Assembly: GCF_900113055.1 (NCBI RefSeq)
Contig: NZ_FONZ01000005.1
Coordinates: 62,001-126,000, forward strand
From: Flavimobilis marinus
GTDB lineage: Bacteria; Actinomycetota; Actinomycetes; Actinomycetales; Cellulomonadaceae
Direction of reading: 5' to 3'
DNA: 64,000 nt
Below the pieces are notes generated by a model. It saw nothing but the letters and a program-made list of their open reading frames with translations. It did not search any database and had not been told where the DNA came from. Shown one piece after another: positions 17,007-26,147 of this stretch. Within the stretch, counting starts at the first letter, position 1, and every line of letters starts with the position of its first letter. Both the position numbers and the translations under genes were made by a program.

Positions 17007-17465
17007 TCAGCCGCTCTCTCCGAGGTACGTCGTGAGCGTTTCCCGCTCGCGGCCGAGCTCCTTGACGTCGAAGCCCAGGCCCGCCGAGGCGTCAGCGCGG
17101 GTCACGGTGTAGGTGTCGTCCACGGCAGCGATCGACACCTCGTCGAGGTTCTCGACCAGGCCGAGCAGGAGCGTCGCCTGTTCGGTGAGCGCAGTCTGCT
17201 CGGCAAGATCGTCGGCCTCCGTCATCTCGATCGTCAGACCGTAGGGCTCGCTCGTGGTCTGCAGAACGATGGTGTAGGCGCCGGCGTCCTCCGGCTGGAC
17301 CTCTCTCACGAGGGACGCAACCTTCGAGCTGTCGCCCACGTAGGGGGTCCGCGCGGACCACAGCGACTCGGCTCGGGTCGTCGGCTCGGGTCGGGGCTCT
17401 GTCTCGGTACATCCCGTGAGCAAGATCATGGCGACGAGCGGGAGGGCAGCGAGTCGTCGCTTCAT
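17007..17465 (-). CDS. Small lipoprotein (DUF4825-like)
   Basis: 152 residues. Signal peptide with a lipobox (MKRRLAALPLVAMILLTGC), so it is expected to be lipid-anchored on the outer face of the membrane. The mature part, with TPYVGDSSKVASLVREVQ and YGLTIEM, resembles DUF4825 domains, whose function is unknown. It is convergent with dnaB, three bases from its stop, and stands alone. The family call is from recalled pattern only. Confidence 0.75.
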   Translation of the reverse strand: MKRRLAALPLVAMILLTGCTETEPRPEPTTRAESLWSARTPYVGDSSKVASLVREVQPEDAGAYTIVLQTTSEPYGLTIEMTEADDLAEQTALTEQATLLLGLVENLDEVSIAAVDDTYTVTRADASAGLGFDVKELGRERETLTTYLGESG

Positions 17466-17574
17466 GGTGAGCTCCTAGTCATCCGGTCCTGCCCGACCCA
17501 GATGTTGGCATCTCGGCGGGCTGCGCTGAGAATCTTGGGCGAGTCTCCCACAAGGGCGATCTTGGCCGACTCGA

Positions 17575-17580
17575 TAGGCT
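17575..17580 (+). promoter_or_regulatory. -10 element, leaderless promoter of the 69-residue protein gene
   Basis: TAGGCT followed by exactly six bases and ATG 17587. Confidence 0.5.
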
Positions 17581-17586
17581 CGAGCG

Positions 17587-17796
17587 ATGAAGCTGGTCGT
17601 CGACGGCGAGACGTTCGAGGTCACCACAGACCCGGCACTGCCCGGTCAGTACAACTGCCGTTGGCTCACGGGGCCGAACGACTACGGCTTTGCGATGGCG
17701 CGCTCCGACGGCTCCGTCATCGACGACGCCGATCTGCGCGCAGCCATCAGCGACTTCCTCGCGGGGATCAACCCTGCCACGGGGTATCTGGACTGA
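17587..17796 (+). CDS. Small hypothetical protein (69 residues)
   Basis: A compact acidic protein, MKLVVDGETFEVTTDP through to FLAGINPATGYLD, with a beta-rich start and a C-terminal helix (DADLRAAISDFLAGI). No signal peptide or membrane segment. Third-position GC and the leaderless promoter six bases upstream support a real gene. I do not recognise the family. It lies between the DUF4825-like and GrpB genes, on the opposite strand from both. Confidence 0.65.
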   Translation: MKLVVDGETFEVTTDPALPGQYNCRWLTGPNDYGFAMARSDGSVIDDADLRAAISDFLAGINPATGYLD

Positions 17797-17851
17797 CCCT
17801 CGCCCGCGCCCCGATCTTGGGAGCACTACGGCACGGCCACGGCGTGCAGTA

Positions 17852-18388
17852 CTACTGCGAGGTCTCCGCCGGCGCGAGCAGGCGCTGGACCGCGTCTGCC
17901 TTCGCGGTCCCGTAGGCGTCCCAGGACGAGTGCGACTCGGCTGCCGCGCGCTTGGCCGCCAGGTACTCCCTGCGTGCCTCCGGATCGCGGCGGAGCAGGT
18001 CCCGGAAGGCCAACCGACGCTCCCACCGTCGGCCGTGCGCCTCGACGACGTGCACGATGCTCTCGCGGCGTCCCTCCCGATGCTGAGAGAGCCACACGTG
18101 CCCGTCCCGGCGCCCCTCGACGACGAAGCCTGCTGCCGCCAGGGTCTGCCCCGCCGAGTCGATCTTCGTGAGTGGAACGCCCACGAGCGCGTCCACGACG
18201 TCCTTGGCCGGGAGCTCCGGGACTGCCGTGGAGCCGATGTGCTCGATCGACACGTCGGCCCCGAGCGCCGAGCGGACCCGCAGGGCGAGGGCGGTGAAGC
18301 GGTGCGCCCAGTCGTCGGGGCGAGCATCGACGAGCGCCACAACGTTGCCTGGTGCCCCGTCGTTGGCGGAGCGCGGCTCTCCCGTCAC
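17852..18388 (-). CDS. GrpB family protein (UPF0157 nucleotidyltransferase fold)
   Basis: 178 residues. The family core is visible: SIEHIGSTAVPELPAKDVVDALVGV, where GSTAVPGLxAKPxIDI is the usual form. HVVEAHGRRWERRLAFRDLLR, DPEARREYLAAKR and a C-terminal YGTAKADAVQRLL helix follow. GrpB proteins have a nucleotidyltransferase-like fold; the biochemical role is unclear. The GTG start overlaps the stop of the upstream membrane protein gene (GTGA). Confidence 0.9.
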   Translation of the reverse strand: MTGEPRSANDGAPGNVVALVDARPDDWAHRFTALALRVRSALGADVSIEHIGSTAVPELPAKDVVDALVGVPLTKIDSAGQTLAAAGFVVEGRRDGHVWLSQHREGRRESIVHVVEAHGRRWERRLAFRDLLRRDPEARREYLAAKRAAAESHSSWDAYGTAKADAVQRLLAPAETSQ

Positions 18389-18930
18389 GATGCTTCGGCG
18401 GGGTAGACGATGACCCCGCCCTTCCCGGTGTGCTGGGTGCCTCGTTGCTGGCCGGTCGAGTAGGTGACGTCGATGCCGTCGAGCACGACCACGGCTCCCG
18501 GCTCCTCGGGTGCGACGCGGACGACCAGCTGGTCCCAGGACTCCGCGCCCTCGCCGAGGGGCACGCACGCTGCCGCCTCCGGGGAGTCCTCGCCGACGAC
18601 GCCGATCGTTCCGCCGGTGCACGCCCAGACCTCGGCGGTCGCCTCGCCGAAGATCTCGGCCCGCGGCTCCGCGTCGAGCACCCGCACCCGTGTGGCAGCG
18701 CCGTCTGGCGGGTAGGCCACGCCGACGTACATCGGGGTCTGGTCGTCCGGCCGGGCCTCGAAGCTGTTGCCGGGGCCGGGGAAGACGTTCGGGTGGGTGT
18801 GCCACCAGAGGCCGGCCAGGAGCGCAGCGACCACGCCGCCCGCCAAGGCGATCGAGGAGCCCCGCCGACGCAGCGACCGGGTGGCCTTCGCGTCCGCAGG
18901 GGCGCCGTGCCGGTCGGTCGTCGCAGTCAT
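18385..18930 (-). CDS. Hypothetical membrane-anchored protein
   Basis: 181 residues from ATG 18930. Short charged cytoplasmic start, one membrane helix (GSSIALAGGVVAALLAGLWW, about 29-48), then an extracytoplasmic domain of about 130 residues with two cysteines (VWACTGGTIG, AAACVPLG) that could form a disulfide. No family recognised. It is translationally coupled to the following GrpB gene by a four-base overlap and is divergent from the TetR gene. Confidence 0.75.
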   Translation of the reverse strand: MTATTDRHGAPADAKATRSLRRRGSSIALAGGVVAALLAGLWWHTHPNVFPGPGNSFEARPDDQTPMYVGVAYPPDGAATRVRVLDAEPRAEIFGEATAEVWACTGGTIGVVGEDSPEAAACVPLGEGAESWDQLVVRVAPEEPGAVVVLDGIDVTYSTGQQRGTQHTGKGGVIVYPAEAS

Positions 18931-18999
18931 GTCTGGCAGTGTCCCGTTCGCGGGCGAGCGGCACAAGGGTGCGAGTGACGGAAGGCACGCCCGCATTCA

Positions 19000-19016
19000 G
19001 TTGCACTCCGTGCAAC
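19000..19016. promoter_or_regulatory. Predicted TetR operator
   Basis: GTTGCAC-TCC-GTGCAAC, perfect seven-base arms, with another TTGCAC half at 19018-19023. It overlaps the -35 region of the TetR-MMPL promoter, as expected for an autorepressor. Confidence 0.72.
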
Positions 19017-19030
19017 CTTGCACTTAGTGT
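19001..19030 (+). promoter_or_regulatory. TetR-MMPL promoter (leaderless)
   Basis: -35 TTGCAC (19001-19006), 18-base spacer, -10 TAGTGT (19025-19030), then six bases to GTG 19037. Confidence 0.65.
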
Positions 19031-19036
19031 CGCCAG

Positions 19037-19699
19037 GTGACCACCGACCGCGCGCCCGACCGGCGTGCCGCCCTCAAGGAGCGGCACCGGCAGGCGATCG
19101 TGGACGCCGCGGCGGCCCTGATCGCGGAGGCGGACGGCACGGACTTCACGGTCGACGAGCTCGCCGCGCGCGCGGACGTCTCACGCCGGACGATCTTCAA
19201 CCACTTCGCTGGCGTCGACGACGTGATCGCCGCGGTGTGCGGCGGCGTCCTCGGCACCATCGTGGAGTCGCTCGAGGCTCGCGCCACGAGCTGCACGGTC
19301 GACACCAGCGCGGACCCGGCGCTCCTGATCGACGCCGTCGCCGCTGCGCTGCGCGACACCGACCTCGTCGGGCCCATGTCCTACCTGACGCGCGTGCTCG
19401 GCGGCGCCCGCGGGGACATCTCGCCCCGGCGTGCCGTCCTCCTGCTGCAGGCCCTCGGCGACGTCGCCGAACGCATGGTCACCGAGCTGCTGCGGTACCA
19501 CCCCGAGAACGATCCGCTGGACGTCCGGCTGCTCGTCAGCGCCCTGATGAGCGGGCTGGCCGTGATCTACCGAGACTGGACCGAGACCACCGGAGCCGTC
19601 GACACCCCCGACTCCCGCCTCGTGTGGCACCGACTCCTCGACCACCTCATCGACGCCACGAGCAGCGGGTACGTCACCACGCTGCGCGCGGCGCGGTGA
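19037..19699 (+). CDS. TetR/AcrR family transcriptional regulator
   Basis: 220 residues. N-terminal helix-turn-helix of TetR type: RQAIVDAAAALIAE, FTVDELAARADVSRRTIFNHFAGVDDVI. The C-terminal ligand domain is all-helical with no clear relatives. It lies 45 bases upstream of the MMPL transporter gene on the same strand and a symmetric operator covers its own promoter. It is therefore the likely repressor of the transporter, released by an exported or toxic compound. Confidence 0.93.
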   Translation: MTTDRAPDRRAALKERHRQAIVDAAAALIAEADGTDFTVDELAARADVSRRTIFNHFAGVDDVIAAVCGGVLGTIVESLEARATSCTVDTSADPALLIDAVAAALRDTDLVGPMSYLTRVLGGARGDISPRRAVLLLQALGDVAERMVTELLRYHPENDPLDVRLLVSALMSGLAVIYRDWTETTGAVDTPDSRLVWHRLLDHLIDATSSGYVTTLRAAR

Positions 19700-19744
19700 A
19701 TCGAGCGCACGACCCCTCCACCCGTACTCACCAAGGACACCTCC

Positions 19745-22324
19745 ATGGCTGAACTCCTGTACCGCCTCGGTCGCGGCGCCGCGTACCGCGCCAAGACCGT
19801 GCTCGCCGCCTGGCTCGCGGTGATGGTCCTCGTCGGCGTCGCCTATGCGTTCGGCGCGGGCACGATGTCGAGCAGCATCACGATCCCGGGCACGCCGACC
19901 CAGGAGGTCTCGGACCGTCTCGCGGGCGAGCTGCCGGCGGCCTCGGGCGGCACCGGCCGCATCGTGTTCAGCACGAGCGACGACGCCGCGCTCGACGACC
20001 CTCAGCGGCAGGCGCTCGCGGAGGTCATCGCCCAGGCGAGCGAGCTCGACGGCGTCGCAGAGGTCGTCGACCCCTTCGCGACCGAGGCGGAGCGAGCGGC
20101 GCAGGCCCAGGCCATCGCCGACGGACGCACCCAGATCGCCGAGGGGCGCGAGCAGATCGAGGCCGCCCGCGCGGAGCTCGAGGAGGGCCGCGCACAGCTG
20201 GCGGACGCCCGCGCCGAGGCTGAGGCCGGGCAGGAGCAGCTCGACGCCGCCCGCGCCCAGGCCGAGGCCGCGGGGATGGCGGAGGCGATGAAGCCGGAGC
20301 TCGATGCCCAGCAGGAGGCGCTCGACCAGGGCCTCGCCCAGATCGACGCGCAGGCCGCTGAGCTCGAGGCGGGCGCGGACGAGCTCGAGACGCAGGCCGC
20401 TGAGCTCGAGACCCAGGCGGCGCAGCTCGAGATGGGGGCGCCGCTGCTCGAGATGGCCGCCGAGATCCGCCTGGTCTCCGAGGACGGGACGACCGCCGTC
20501 GCGACGATCCTGTTCGACGACTCGCTCATGGACGTCCCGCAGGAGACCAAGGACGCCGTGGTCGAGCTCTTCGAGACCGAGCAGGTCGAGGGCGTCGACG
20601 TCACCTTCTCGAGCGAGATCACGCAGGGTATCCCGGCGATCTTCGGTGCCGCGGAGGCCGTGGGCCTCGTGGTCGCCGCGATCGTCCTCGTCGTCATGCT
20701 GGGCACCCTGATCGGTGCGGGGCTGCCGATCATCACGGCGCTGGTCGGGGTCGGCGTCGCTGCCCTCGGTGCGCTGTCGCTCTCGGGCACGATCGAGATG
20801 ATCTCGGTGACGCCGGTGCTCGGACTCATGCTCGGCCTCGCGGTCGGCATCGACTACGCCCTGTTCATCGTGAACCGCCACCGCCGCCAGCTGAAGGCGG
20901 GCTTCGACGTCGACGAGTCCATCGGCCTCGCGAACGGCACCTCCGGCAACGCGGTCGTGTTCGCCGGCGCGACGGTCATCATTGCGCTGCTCGCGCTCAA
21001 CGTCACCGGCATCCCGTTCCTGGGCCTCATGGGAACGGTCGGCGCCGCGAGCGTGGCCGTGGCGGTGCTCGTGGCCGTGACGCTGACCCCCGCGCTGCTC
21101 GGCCTGATCGGCATGCGCATCCTGAGCGGCAAGGAGCGCGCGAACCGTGGGCCCGAGGCTCAGGCCCAGGAGCGCGCGGCCCAGACGGCCCTCACGCCCA
21201 TGAAGACGTCGTCCGCCGTGGTCCGGCTCGTCGTCGGCGTCGTCGGCCTGCTCGTGGTCGCGGTGCCCGCCCTGGACCTGCGTCTCAACCTGCCCGACGG
21301 CTCGTCGGAGCCGCGCGAGTCGAGCCAGTACCAGGCCTACACGACCATCTCCGAGAAGTTCGGCGAGGGCCAGAACGGCACCCTCGTCGTCGTCGCCGAC
21401 CTCCCGGGCTCGCCGAGCGAGGAAGAGCTCGCCCAGGCGCAGCTGAGCGTCGCCCAGGAGCTGTTCGAGCAGGACGACGTCGTCGCGGTCGCCCCGATCG
21501 GCGCGTCCGAGGACCGCACGGTCACGGCCTTCCAGGTGGTGCCGGCCGAGGGCCCGACGAGCGAGTCCACCGAGGAGCTTGTGCACACGCTGCGCGACCT
21601 CTCGCCCGAGGGTGTCGAGGGTGACCTCGGCGTCGCGGGCTCGGCGAGCGGCAACATCGACGTCTCGGAGAAGCTGGCGAACGCCCTCCCGCTGTACCTC
21701 GCGGTCGTCGTCGGCCTGTCGTTGATCATCCTGATCATCGTGTTCCGGTCGATCTTCGTGCCCGTCGTGGCGACGCTCGGCTTCATCCTGTCGTACTTCG
21801 CGGCCCTCGGCGGCGTCGTGGCGATCTACCAGTGGGGCTGGCTCTCGACCCTGTTCGGCGTGGAGTCGCCCGGCCCGGTGCTGAGCTTCCTGCCGACGAT
21901 CCTCGTGGGCGTGCTGTTCGGGCTCGCGATGGACTACATGCTGTTCCTCGGGTCCGGCATGCGTGAGGCGTACGCCCACGGCGCCCCCGCTCGGCTCGCC
22001 GTCGTGCAGGGCTTCCACGCGGGACGCTCGGTCGTCACCGCGGCGGCGATCATCATGATCTCCGTGTTCGGCGGGTTCGTCTTCTCGCACAGCGCGATGA
22101 TCCGGCCCATCGGCTTCGCCCTGGCGTTCGGCGTCCTCGTCGACGCGTTCGTGGTCCGCATGCTCCTGATCCCGGCGCTCATGCACCTCGCTGGCGACAA
22201 GGCGTGGTGGCTGCCCCGGTGGCTCGACAAGCTCCTGCCCGACGTCGACGTGGAGGGCGCCAAGCTCGAGCGCAGCCACCCGCACGTCGAGCTCGACGAG
22301 GCGAGCGCGGCTCCCACGCGCTGA
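19745..22324 (+). CDS. MMPL family (RND superfamily) transporter with heptad-repeat stalk
   Basis: 859 residues. Two six-helix halves, each with an MMPL core: LGLMLGLAVGIDYALFIVNRHRR in the first and LVGVLFGLAMDYMLFLGSGMREAY in the second, containing the Asp-Tyr pairs that carry protons in this family. The first extracytoplasmic loop contains a long helical insert (about 112-237) built of seven-residue repeats (GRTQIAE, GREQIEA, ARAELEE, GRAQLAD and so on). This predicts a coiled-coil stalk. It probably exports lipid or other hydrophobic cargo. Cotranscribed with the TetR gene. Confidence 0.94.
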   Translation: MAELLYRLGRGAAYRAKTVLAAWLAVMVLVGVAYAFGAGTMSSSITIPGTPTQEVSDRLAGELPAASGGTGRIVFSTSDDAALDDPQRQALAEVIAQASELDGVAEVVDPFATEAERAAQAQAIADGRTQIAEGREQIEAARAELEEGRAQLADARAEAEAGQEQLDAARAQAEAAGMAEAMKPELDAQQEALDQGLAQIDAQAAELEAGADELETQAAELETQAAQLEMGAPLLEMAAEIRLVSEDGTTAVATILFDDSLMDVPQETKDAVVELFETEQVEGVDVTFSSEITQGIPAIFGAAEAVGLVVAAIVLVVMLGTLIGAGLPIITALVGVGVAALGALSLSGTIEMISVTPVLGLMLGLAVGIDYALFIVNRHRRQLKAGFDVDESIGLANGTSGNAVVFAGATVIIALLALNVTGIPFLGLMGTVGAASVAVAVLVAVTLTPALLGLIGMRILSGKERANRGPEAQAQERAAQTALTPMKTSSAVVRLVVGVVGLLVVAVPALDLRLNLPDGSSEPRESSQYQAYTTISEKFGEGQNGTLVVVADLPGSPSEEELAQAQLSVAQELFEQDDVVAVAPIGASEDRTVTAFQVVPAEGPTSESTEELVHTLRDLSPEGVEGDLGVAGSASGNIDVSEKLANALPLYLAVVVGLSLIILIIVFRSIFVPVVATLGFILSYFAALGGVVAIYQWGWLSTLFGVESPGPVLSFLPTILVGVLFGLAMDYMLFLGSGMREAYAHGAPARLAVVQGFHAGRSVVTAAAIIMISVFGGFVFSHSAMIRPIGFALAFGVLVDAFVVRMLLIPALMHLAGDKAWWLPRWLDKLLPDVDVEGAKLERSHPHVELDEASAAPTR

Positions 22325-22338
22325 CCCGGCCTGACGCC

Positions 22339-22375
22339 ACGACGGCCCTCTCGTGACTCGCGGGAGGGCCGTCGT
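22339..22375. terminator. Bidirectional terminator between the MMPL and cupin genes
   Basis: ACGACGGCCCTC (22339-22350) and GAGGGCCGTCGT (22364-22375) form a perfect 12-base-pair stem with a 13-base loop between two convergent genes. Confidence 0.8.
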
Positions 22376-22387
22376 CGTCCGGGACCG

Positions 22388-22750
22388 CTACGCCTCGACG
22401 TCGGTGAAGTGCTCGTCGAGGAGCACGTCTCCCGGCGTCTCGACGATCACGGCGACGACGTCGGTGACGGCCCAGGTCTGGTGGTCCTCGCCGGGCTCCC
22501 AGACGACGGCCTGACCCGCGGTCGCGAGCCGTGGTGCTTCGTCCCCGGACGCCACGCGGCACTCGCCCTCGACGACGGCGAACACCTGACGGACGGGCGC
22601 CGGGTGCCGGCCGATGGTCCCGCCCGCCGCGAGGTGCGCGACGTGCACGCGAGCGCCGTCGGCGGCCCCGAGGGCGGGCAGGAAGTCCATGGCGACGCCG
22701 GTGCTGCCGAAACCTGTGATGTCGAGGCGGGGCAGGGAGACGATACGCAT
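22388..22750 (-). CDS. Cupin domain protein
   Basis: 120 residues from ATG 22750. A single small beta-barrel: HVAHLAAGGTIGRHPAPVRQVFAVVEGECRVASGD is the first cupin motif and WEPGEDHQTWAV the second, with His residues that could bind a metal. Last gene of the leftward sugar operon, 26 bases after the isomerase. It may be a sugar-binding, isomerase or sensory cupin; the exact role is not readable. Confidence 0.85.
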   Translation of the reverse strand: MRIVSLPRLDITGFGSTGVAMDFLPALGAADGARVHVAHLAAGGTIGRHPAPVRQVFAVVEGECRVASGDEAPRLATAGQAVVWEPGEDHQTWAVTDVVAVIVETPGDVLLDEHFTDVEA

Positions 22751-22776
22751 GGGGCGATCGTGCCACCGACGACGGC

Positions 22777-23781
22777 TCAGCGGGTGCTGAACGCCGCGTC
22801 GAAGGCCGCCGAGGGCGGGTCGAACGCGAGTCGCTTGACGAACTCGAGCGCCTCCGGTGCGCCGACGAGGCGGTCCATCCCCGCGTCCTCCCACTCGACG
22901 GAGATCGGCCCGGTGTAACCGATCGTGTTGAGCATCCGGAAGGAGTCCTCCCACGGGACGTCGCCGTGCCCGGTGGAGACGAAGTCCCAGCCGCGCCGCG
23001 GGTCGGCCCAGGGCAGGTGCGAGCCCAGGCGCCCATTGCGACCGTTGCCCACGCGGCGCTTCGCGTCCTTGCAGTCCACGTGGTAGATCCGGTCCTTGAA
23101 GTCCCACATGAACCCGACCGGGTCGAGGTCCTGCCACACGAAGTGGCTCGGGTCCCAGTTCAGCCCGAAGGCTTCGCGGTGCCCGATCGCCTCCATCGTC
23201 CGCACCGTCGTCCAGTAGTCGTAGGCGATCTCGCTCGGGTGCACCTCGTGGGCGAACCTCACCCCGACCTCGTCGAACACGTCGAGGATCGGGTTCCACC
23301 GGTCGGCGAAGTCCCGGTACCCCGCCTCGATGAGCTCCTCGGAGACCGGCGGGAACATCGCGACGTACTTCCAGATCGACGATCCCGTGAAGCCGACCAC
23401 CGTGTCGACGCCCAGGCGGGCCGCCGTCCGGGCGGTCAGCTTCATCTCCTCCGCCGCGCGCTGCCGCACGCCCTCCGGGTCACCGTCGCCCCAGATCGCG
23501 TCAGGCAGCATGTCCCGGTGGCGCTGGTCGATCGGGTCGTCGCACACGGCCTGGCCCTTGAGGTGGTTCGAGATCGCGTAGACCTTGAGGCCGTACTTCT
23601 CCAGCACGTCGCGCTTGGACTGGATGTAGGCGTCGTCCTCGGCGCCGCGCCAGGGGTCCAGGTGGTCGCCCCAGCAGGCGATCTCGAGGCCGTCGTAGCC
23701 CCAGCCCGACGCGAGGCGCGCGACCTCCTCGAAGGGAAGGTCGGCCCACTGGCCCGTGAACAGCGTGATCGGTCGTGCCAT
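22777..23781 (-). CDS. Sugar phosphate isomerase/epimerase family TIM-barrel protein
   Basis: 334 residues. AP-endonuclease-2-like TIM barrel seen in IolE/IolI-type enzymes: [13 protein letters not shown] near the N-terminus, [16 protein letters not shown], the metal-binding region [37 protein letters not shown] and [11 protein letters not shown] near the C-terminus. The acidic and His residues in these strands normally hold a divalent metal. Its ATG lies one base after the dehydrogenase stop, with GGAGG inside the upstream gene, so translation is coupled. The partner dehydrogenase suggests it acts on a keto-sugar or keto-cyclitol. Confidence 0.9.
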   Translation of the reverse strand: MARPITLFTGQWADLPFEEVARLASGWGYDGLEIACWGDHLDPWRGAEDDAYIQSKRDVLEKYGLKVYAISNHLKGQAVCDDPIDQRHRDMLPDAIWGDGDPEGVRQRAAEEMKLTARTAARLGVDTVVGFTGSSIWKYVAMFPPVSEELIEAGYRDFADRWNPILDVFDEVGVRFAHEVHPSEIAYDYWTTVRTMEAIGHREAFGLNWDPSHFVWQDLDPVGFMWDFKDRIYHVDCKDAKRRVGNGRNGRLGSHLPWADPRRGWDFVSTGHGDVPWEDSFRMLNTIGYTGPISVEWEDAGMDRLVGAPEALEFVKRLAFDPPSAAFDAAFSTR

Positions 23782-23782
23782 G

Positions 23783-24997
23783 TCAACGTCCTCCGGTCTG
23801 AATCGGTGTCCAGGTGCTGCTGTGGGCGGCGCTGTCCTCGACGGCGGCCAGCACCCGCTGGACCTGCAGGCCGTCGGCGAAGGTCGGCTCGGGCGCCCGG
23901 TTCTCCCCGAGCGCGCGGACCAGGTCGACGACCTGGTGCACGAACCCGTGCTCGTACCCGAGCCCGTGACCCGCGGGCCACCACGCCCCGACGTACGGAT
24001 GCCCGGGCTCGGTGACGATGATCCGCCGGAAGCCGGCCACCCGGGCGTCGTCCCGCGCGTCGTAGAAGTGGAGGACGTTCATGTCCTCGAAGTCGAACGC
24101 GAGGGACCCGAGCGAACCGTTGATCTCGATGCGCAGGGCGTTCTTGCGTCCCCAGGCGAAGCGCGTCGCCTCGAAGGAGGCGAGCCCCCCGCCTGACAGG
24201 CGGGCCGTGAAGATCGCGGCGTCGTCGACGGTCACCGGACCTCGCTCGGTCCCGGCGGTGGCGTGGAGCCCCGACGAGGCCGCGGCGACCGGACGCTCGT
24301 CGACGAAGGTCTCCAGCATCCCGCTCACCCCCGTGATCAGCTCCCCGGTGAGGTGCTGGGCGAGGTCGACCACGTGGGCGCCGATGTCCCCCAGCGCGCC
24401 CGACCCGGCCTGCGCCTTGTCGAGCCGCCAGGACAGCGGGGCGTCGGCGTCGGCGATCCAGTCCTGCAGGTACTGCGCCCGCACGTGCCGCACGGTGCCG
24501 ATGCGCCCTTCCGCGACGAGCTGCCGAGCGAGCGCGATCGCGGGCACGCGTCGATACGTGAAGCCCACCATCGCGTGCACGCCCGAGGCTGCCGCGCGCT
24601 TGGCCGCGGCCGCCATCGCCTCGGCCTCCGCGACGCTGTTGGCCAGCGGCTTCTCGCACAGGACGTGCTTGCCGGCCTCCAGCGCCGCGATGGCGATCTC
24701 GGCGTGAGTGTTGCCGGGGGTGCAGACGTCCACGAGGTCGACGTCGTCCCGGGTGAGCAACGTGCGCCAGTCGGTCGTGGAGTCCTGCCACCCGAGCCGG
24801 GCAGCCGCCTCGCGTACACCCGACGCGGTGCGCCCGGCCACCGCGACCATGCGGGGGTCGAGGGGGAGGTCGAAGAATCGGGGAGCGACCCGCCACCCCT
24901 GGGAGTGGGCGGCGCCCATGAAGGCGTAGCCGACCATCCCCACCCCCAGGGTGGCGCGCTCGGGACCCGTCACGGGGTCGTCGTCTGTGTGCTGCAC
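23783..24997 (-). CDS. Gfo/Idh/MocA family oxidoreductase
   Basis: 404 residues from GTG 24997. N-terminal Rossmann fold ([17 protein letters not shown]), the family signature [13 protein letters not shown] with the catalytic Lys, then [19 protein letters not shown] and [19 protein letters not shown] in the C-terminal domain. The latter segments resemble what I recall of 3-dehydrogenating sugar enzymes such as levoglucosan dehydrogenase. It is expected to oxidise a sugar or cyclitol with NAD(P)+. It lies between the binding-protein gene (10-base gap) and the isomerase gene. Confidence 0.92.
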   Translation of the reverse strand: MQHTDDDPVTGPERATLGVGMVGYAFMGAAHSQGWRVAPRFFDLPLDPRMVAVAGRTASGVREAAARLGWQDSTTDWRTLLTRDDVDLVDVCTPGNTHAEIAIAALEAGKHVLCEKPLANSVAEAEAMAAAAKRAAASGVHAMVGFTYRRVPAIALARQLVAEGRIGTVRHVRAQYLQDWIADADAPLSWRLDKAQAGSGALGDIGAHVVDLAQHLTGELITGVSGMLETFVDERPVAAASSGLHATAGTERGPVTVDDAAIFTARLSGGGLASFEATRFAWGRKNALRIEINGSLGSLAFDFEDMNVLHFYDARDDARVAGFRRIIVTEPGHPYVGAWWPAGHGLGYEHGFVHQVVDLVRALGENRAPEPTFADGLQVQRVLAAVEDSAAHSSTWTPIQTGGR

Positions 24998-25007
24998 GGC
25001 GCCGTCC

Positions 25008-26078
25008 TCAGGAGTCGAACGCGGTGGGCAGGTACTGCTCGACGTTCTCGGCCGTGACGACCGGGGCGAACAGCTGGATCGTCCGGGGCACCTCGACCTC
25101 GACGAGGTCGGTCATGGCCTTGTCCTGCACGAGCAGTCGCGCGAGGCGGATGCCGTCCGCAGCCTGGGTGGACGGGTAGACGACCGTCGCCTTGAGCACG
25201 GAGTCGCCGGCCTGGATCTCCTCCATGACGTTCCGCGACCCGGCGCCGCCGACCATGATGAACTCGTCGCGCCCGGCCTCCTCGATGGCGGCCATGACGC
25301 CGACGCCCTGGTCGTCGTCGTGGTTCCACAGCGCGTCGATCTCCGGAGCCGCCTGCAGCAGGTTCGCGGCGGCGGCCTGGCCGCTCTGGACGGTGAACTC
25401 GGCGGCCACGCGGTTGGTGACGCTCAGGCCGCAGTCGGCCAGCGCGTCGGCGAAGCCCTGGCTGCGGTCCTGGGTGAGGGGCAGGGAGTCGATCCCGGCG
25501 ATCTCCGCGACGACGGCGCCGGACTCGCCCCCGAGCTCGGAGCAGATGTAGGTGCCGGCGGAGACCCCCATGCCGTAGTTGTCGCCGAGGACGGTGGTGC
25601 GTGCGGCGAACGGGCTGGAGAACTCGCGGTCGACGTTGACCACGGGGATGCCGGCCTCCATCGCCTTGATGGCGACCTGGGTCAGGGCGGCCCCGTCGAA
25701 GGGCAGGAGCACGATCGCGTCCACGCCGTCGCTGATGAACTGCTCGATCTGGCTGATCTGCACGTTGACGTCGTTCGTGCCCTCGGCGACGCGCAGGTCG
25801 ACGTCCTCGTACTTGTCGGCCTCGGCCGAGGCCGCCGCGGTGATCGCGCCCATCCAGCCGTGGTCGGCCGCGGGAGCGGAGAAGCCGATGACGACGGTCT
25901 CGCCGGTCTCGTCGTTCGCGCCGCCGGCCCCGGAGGTTCCGGTGCTCGTCGACGTGCCGGCGGCGGTCGTGTCGTCTTCCGGTGCCGTGTTGGACGTGCA
26001 GGCGCCGAGCAAGAGTGCGCTCGCGGCGAGGGCACCGGCCGTGGCGAACCAGCGGCGAGAGGTAGGACGTGCGGACAT
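25008..26078 (-). CDS. Sugar ABC transporter substrate-binding lipoprotein (periplasmic-binding-protein type 1)
   Basis: 356 residues. Signal peptide with a twin-arginine-like start (SRRWFATAGALAASALLLGAC) and lipobox, then a Thr/Ser/Gly-rich linker. The two-lobed ribose-binding-protein fold follows: VVIGFSAPAADHGWMGAI, DAIVLLPFDGAAL, IPVVNVDREF, IDALWNHDDDQGVGVMAAIEEAG. AAAGGAG precedes the ATG. It feeds the RbsC-type permease and RbsA-type ATPase encoded upstream in the same operon. The ligand is likely a monosaccharide or cyclitol and cannot be named. Confidence 0.93.
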   Translation of the reverse strand: MSARPTSRRWFATAGALAASALLLGACTSNTAPEDDTTAAGTSTSTGTSGAGGANDETGETVVIGFSAPAADHGWMGAITAAASAEADKYEDVDLRVAEGTNDVNVQISQIEQFISDGVDAIVLLPFDGAALTQVAIKAMEAGIPVVNVDREFSSPFAARTTVLGDNYGMGVSAGTYICSELGGESGAVVAEIAGIDSLPLTQDRSQGFADALADCGLSVTNRVAAEFTVQSGQAAAANLLQAAPEIDALWNHDDDQGVGVMAAIEEAGRDEFIMVGGAGSRNVMEEIQAGDSVLKATVVYPSTQAADGIRLARLLVQDKAMTDLVEVEVPRTIQLFAPVVTAENVEQYLPTAFDS

Positions 26079-26147
26079 GGCGTTCTCCTTTGAACGACGA
26101 GCCGAGCGGCTCAGGGGTGGGCTGGCTGTGAAGGGCTGGGGCCGGGG

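Noticed and set aside
19181-22285. 1034-codon open frame on the minus strand opposite the MMPL gene
   Set aside because: Composition is Arg/His/Glu/Asp-rich antisense to a clear membrane transporter; typical shadow frame in high-GC DNA.
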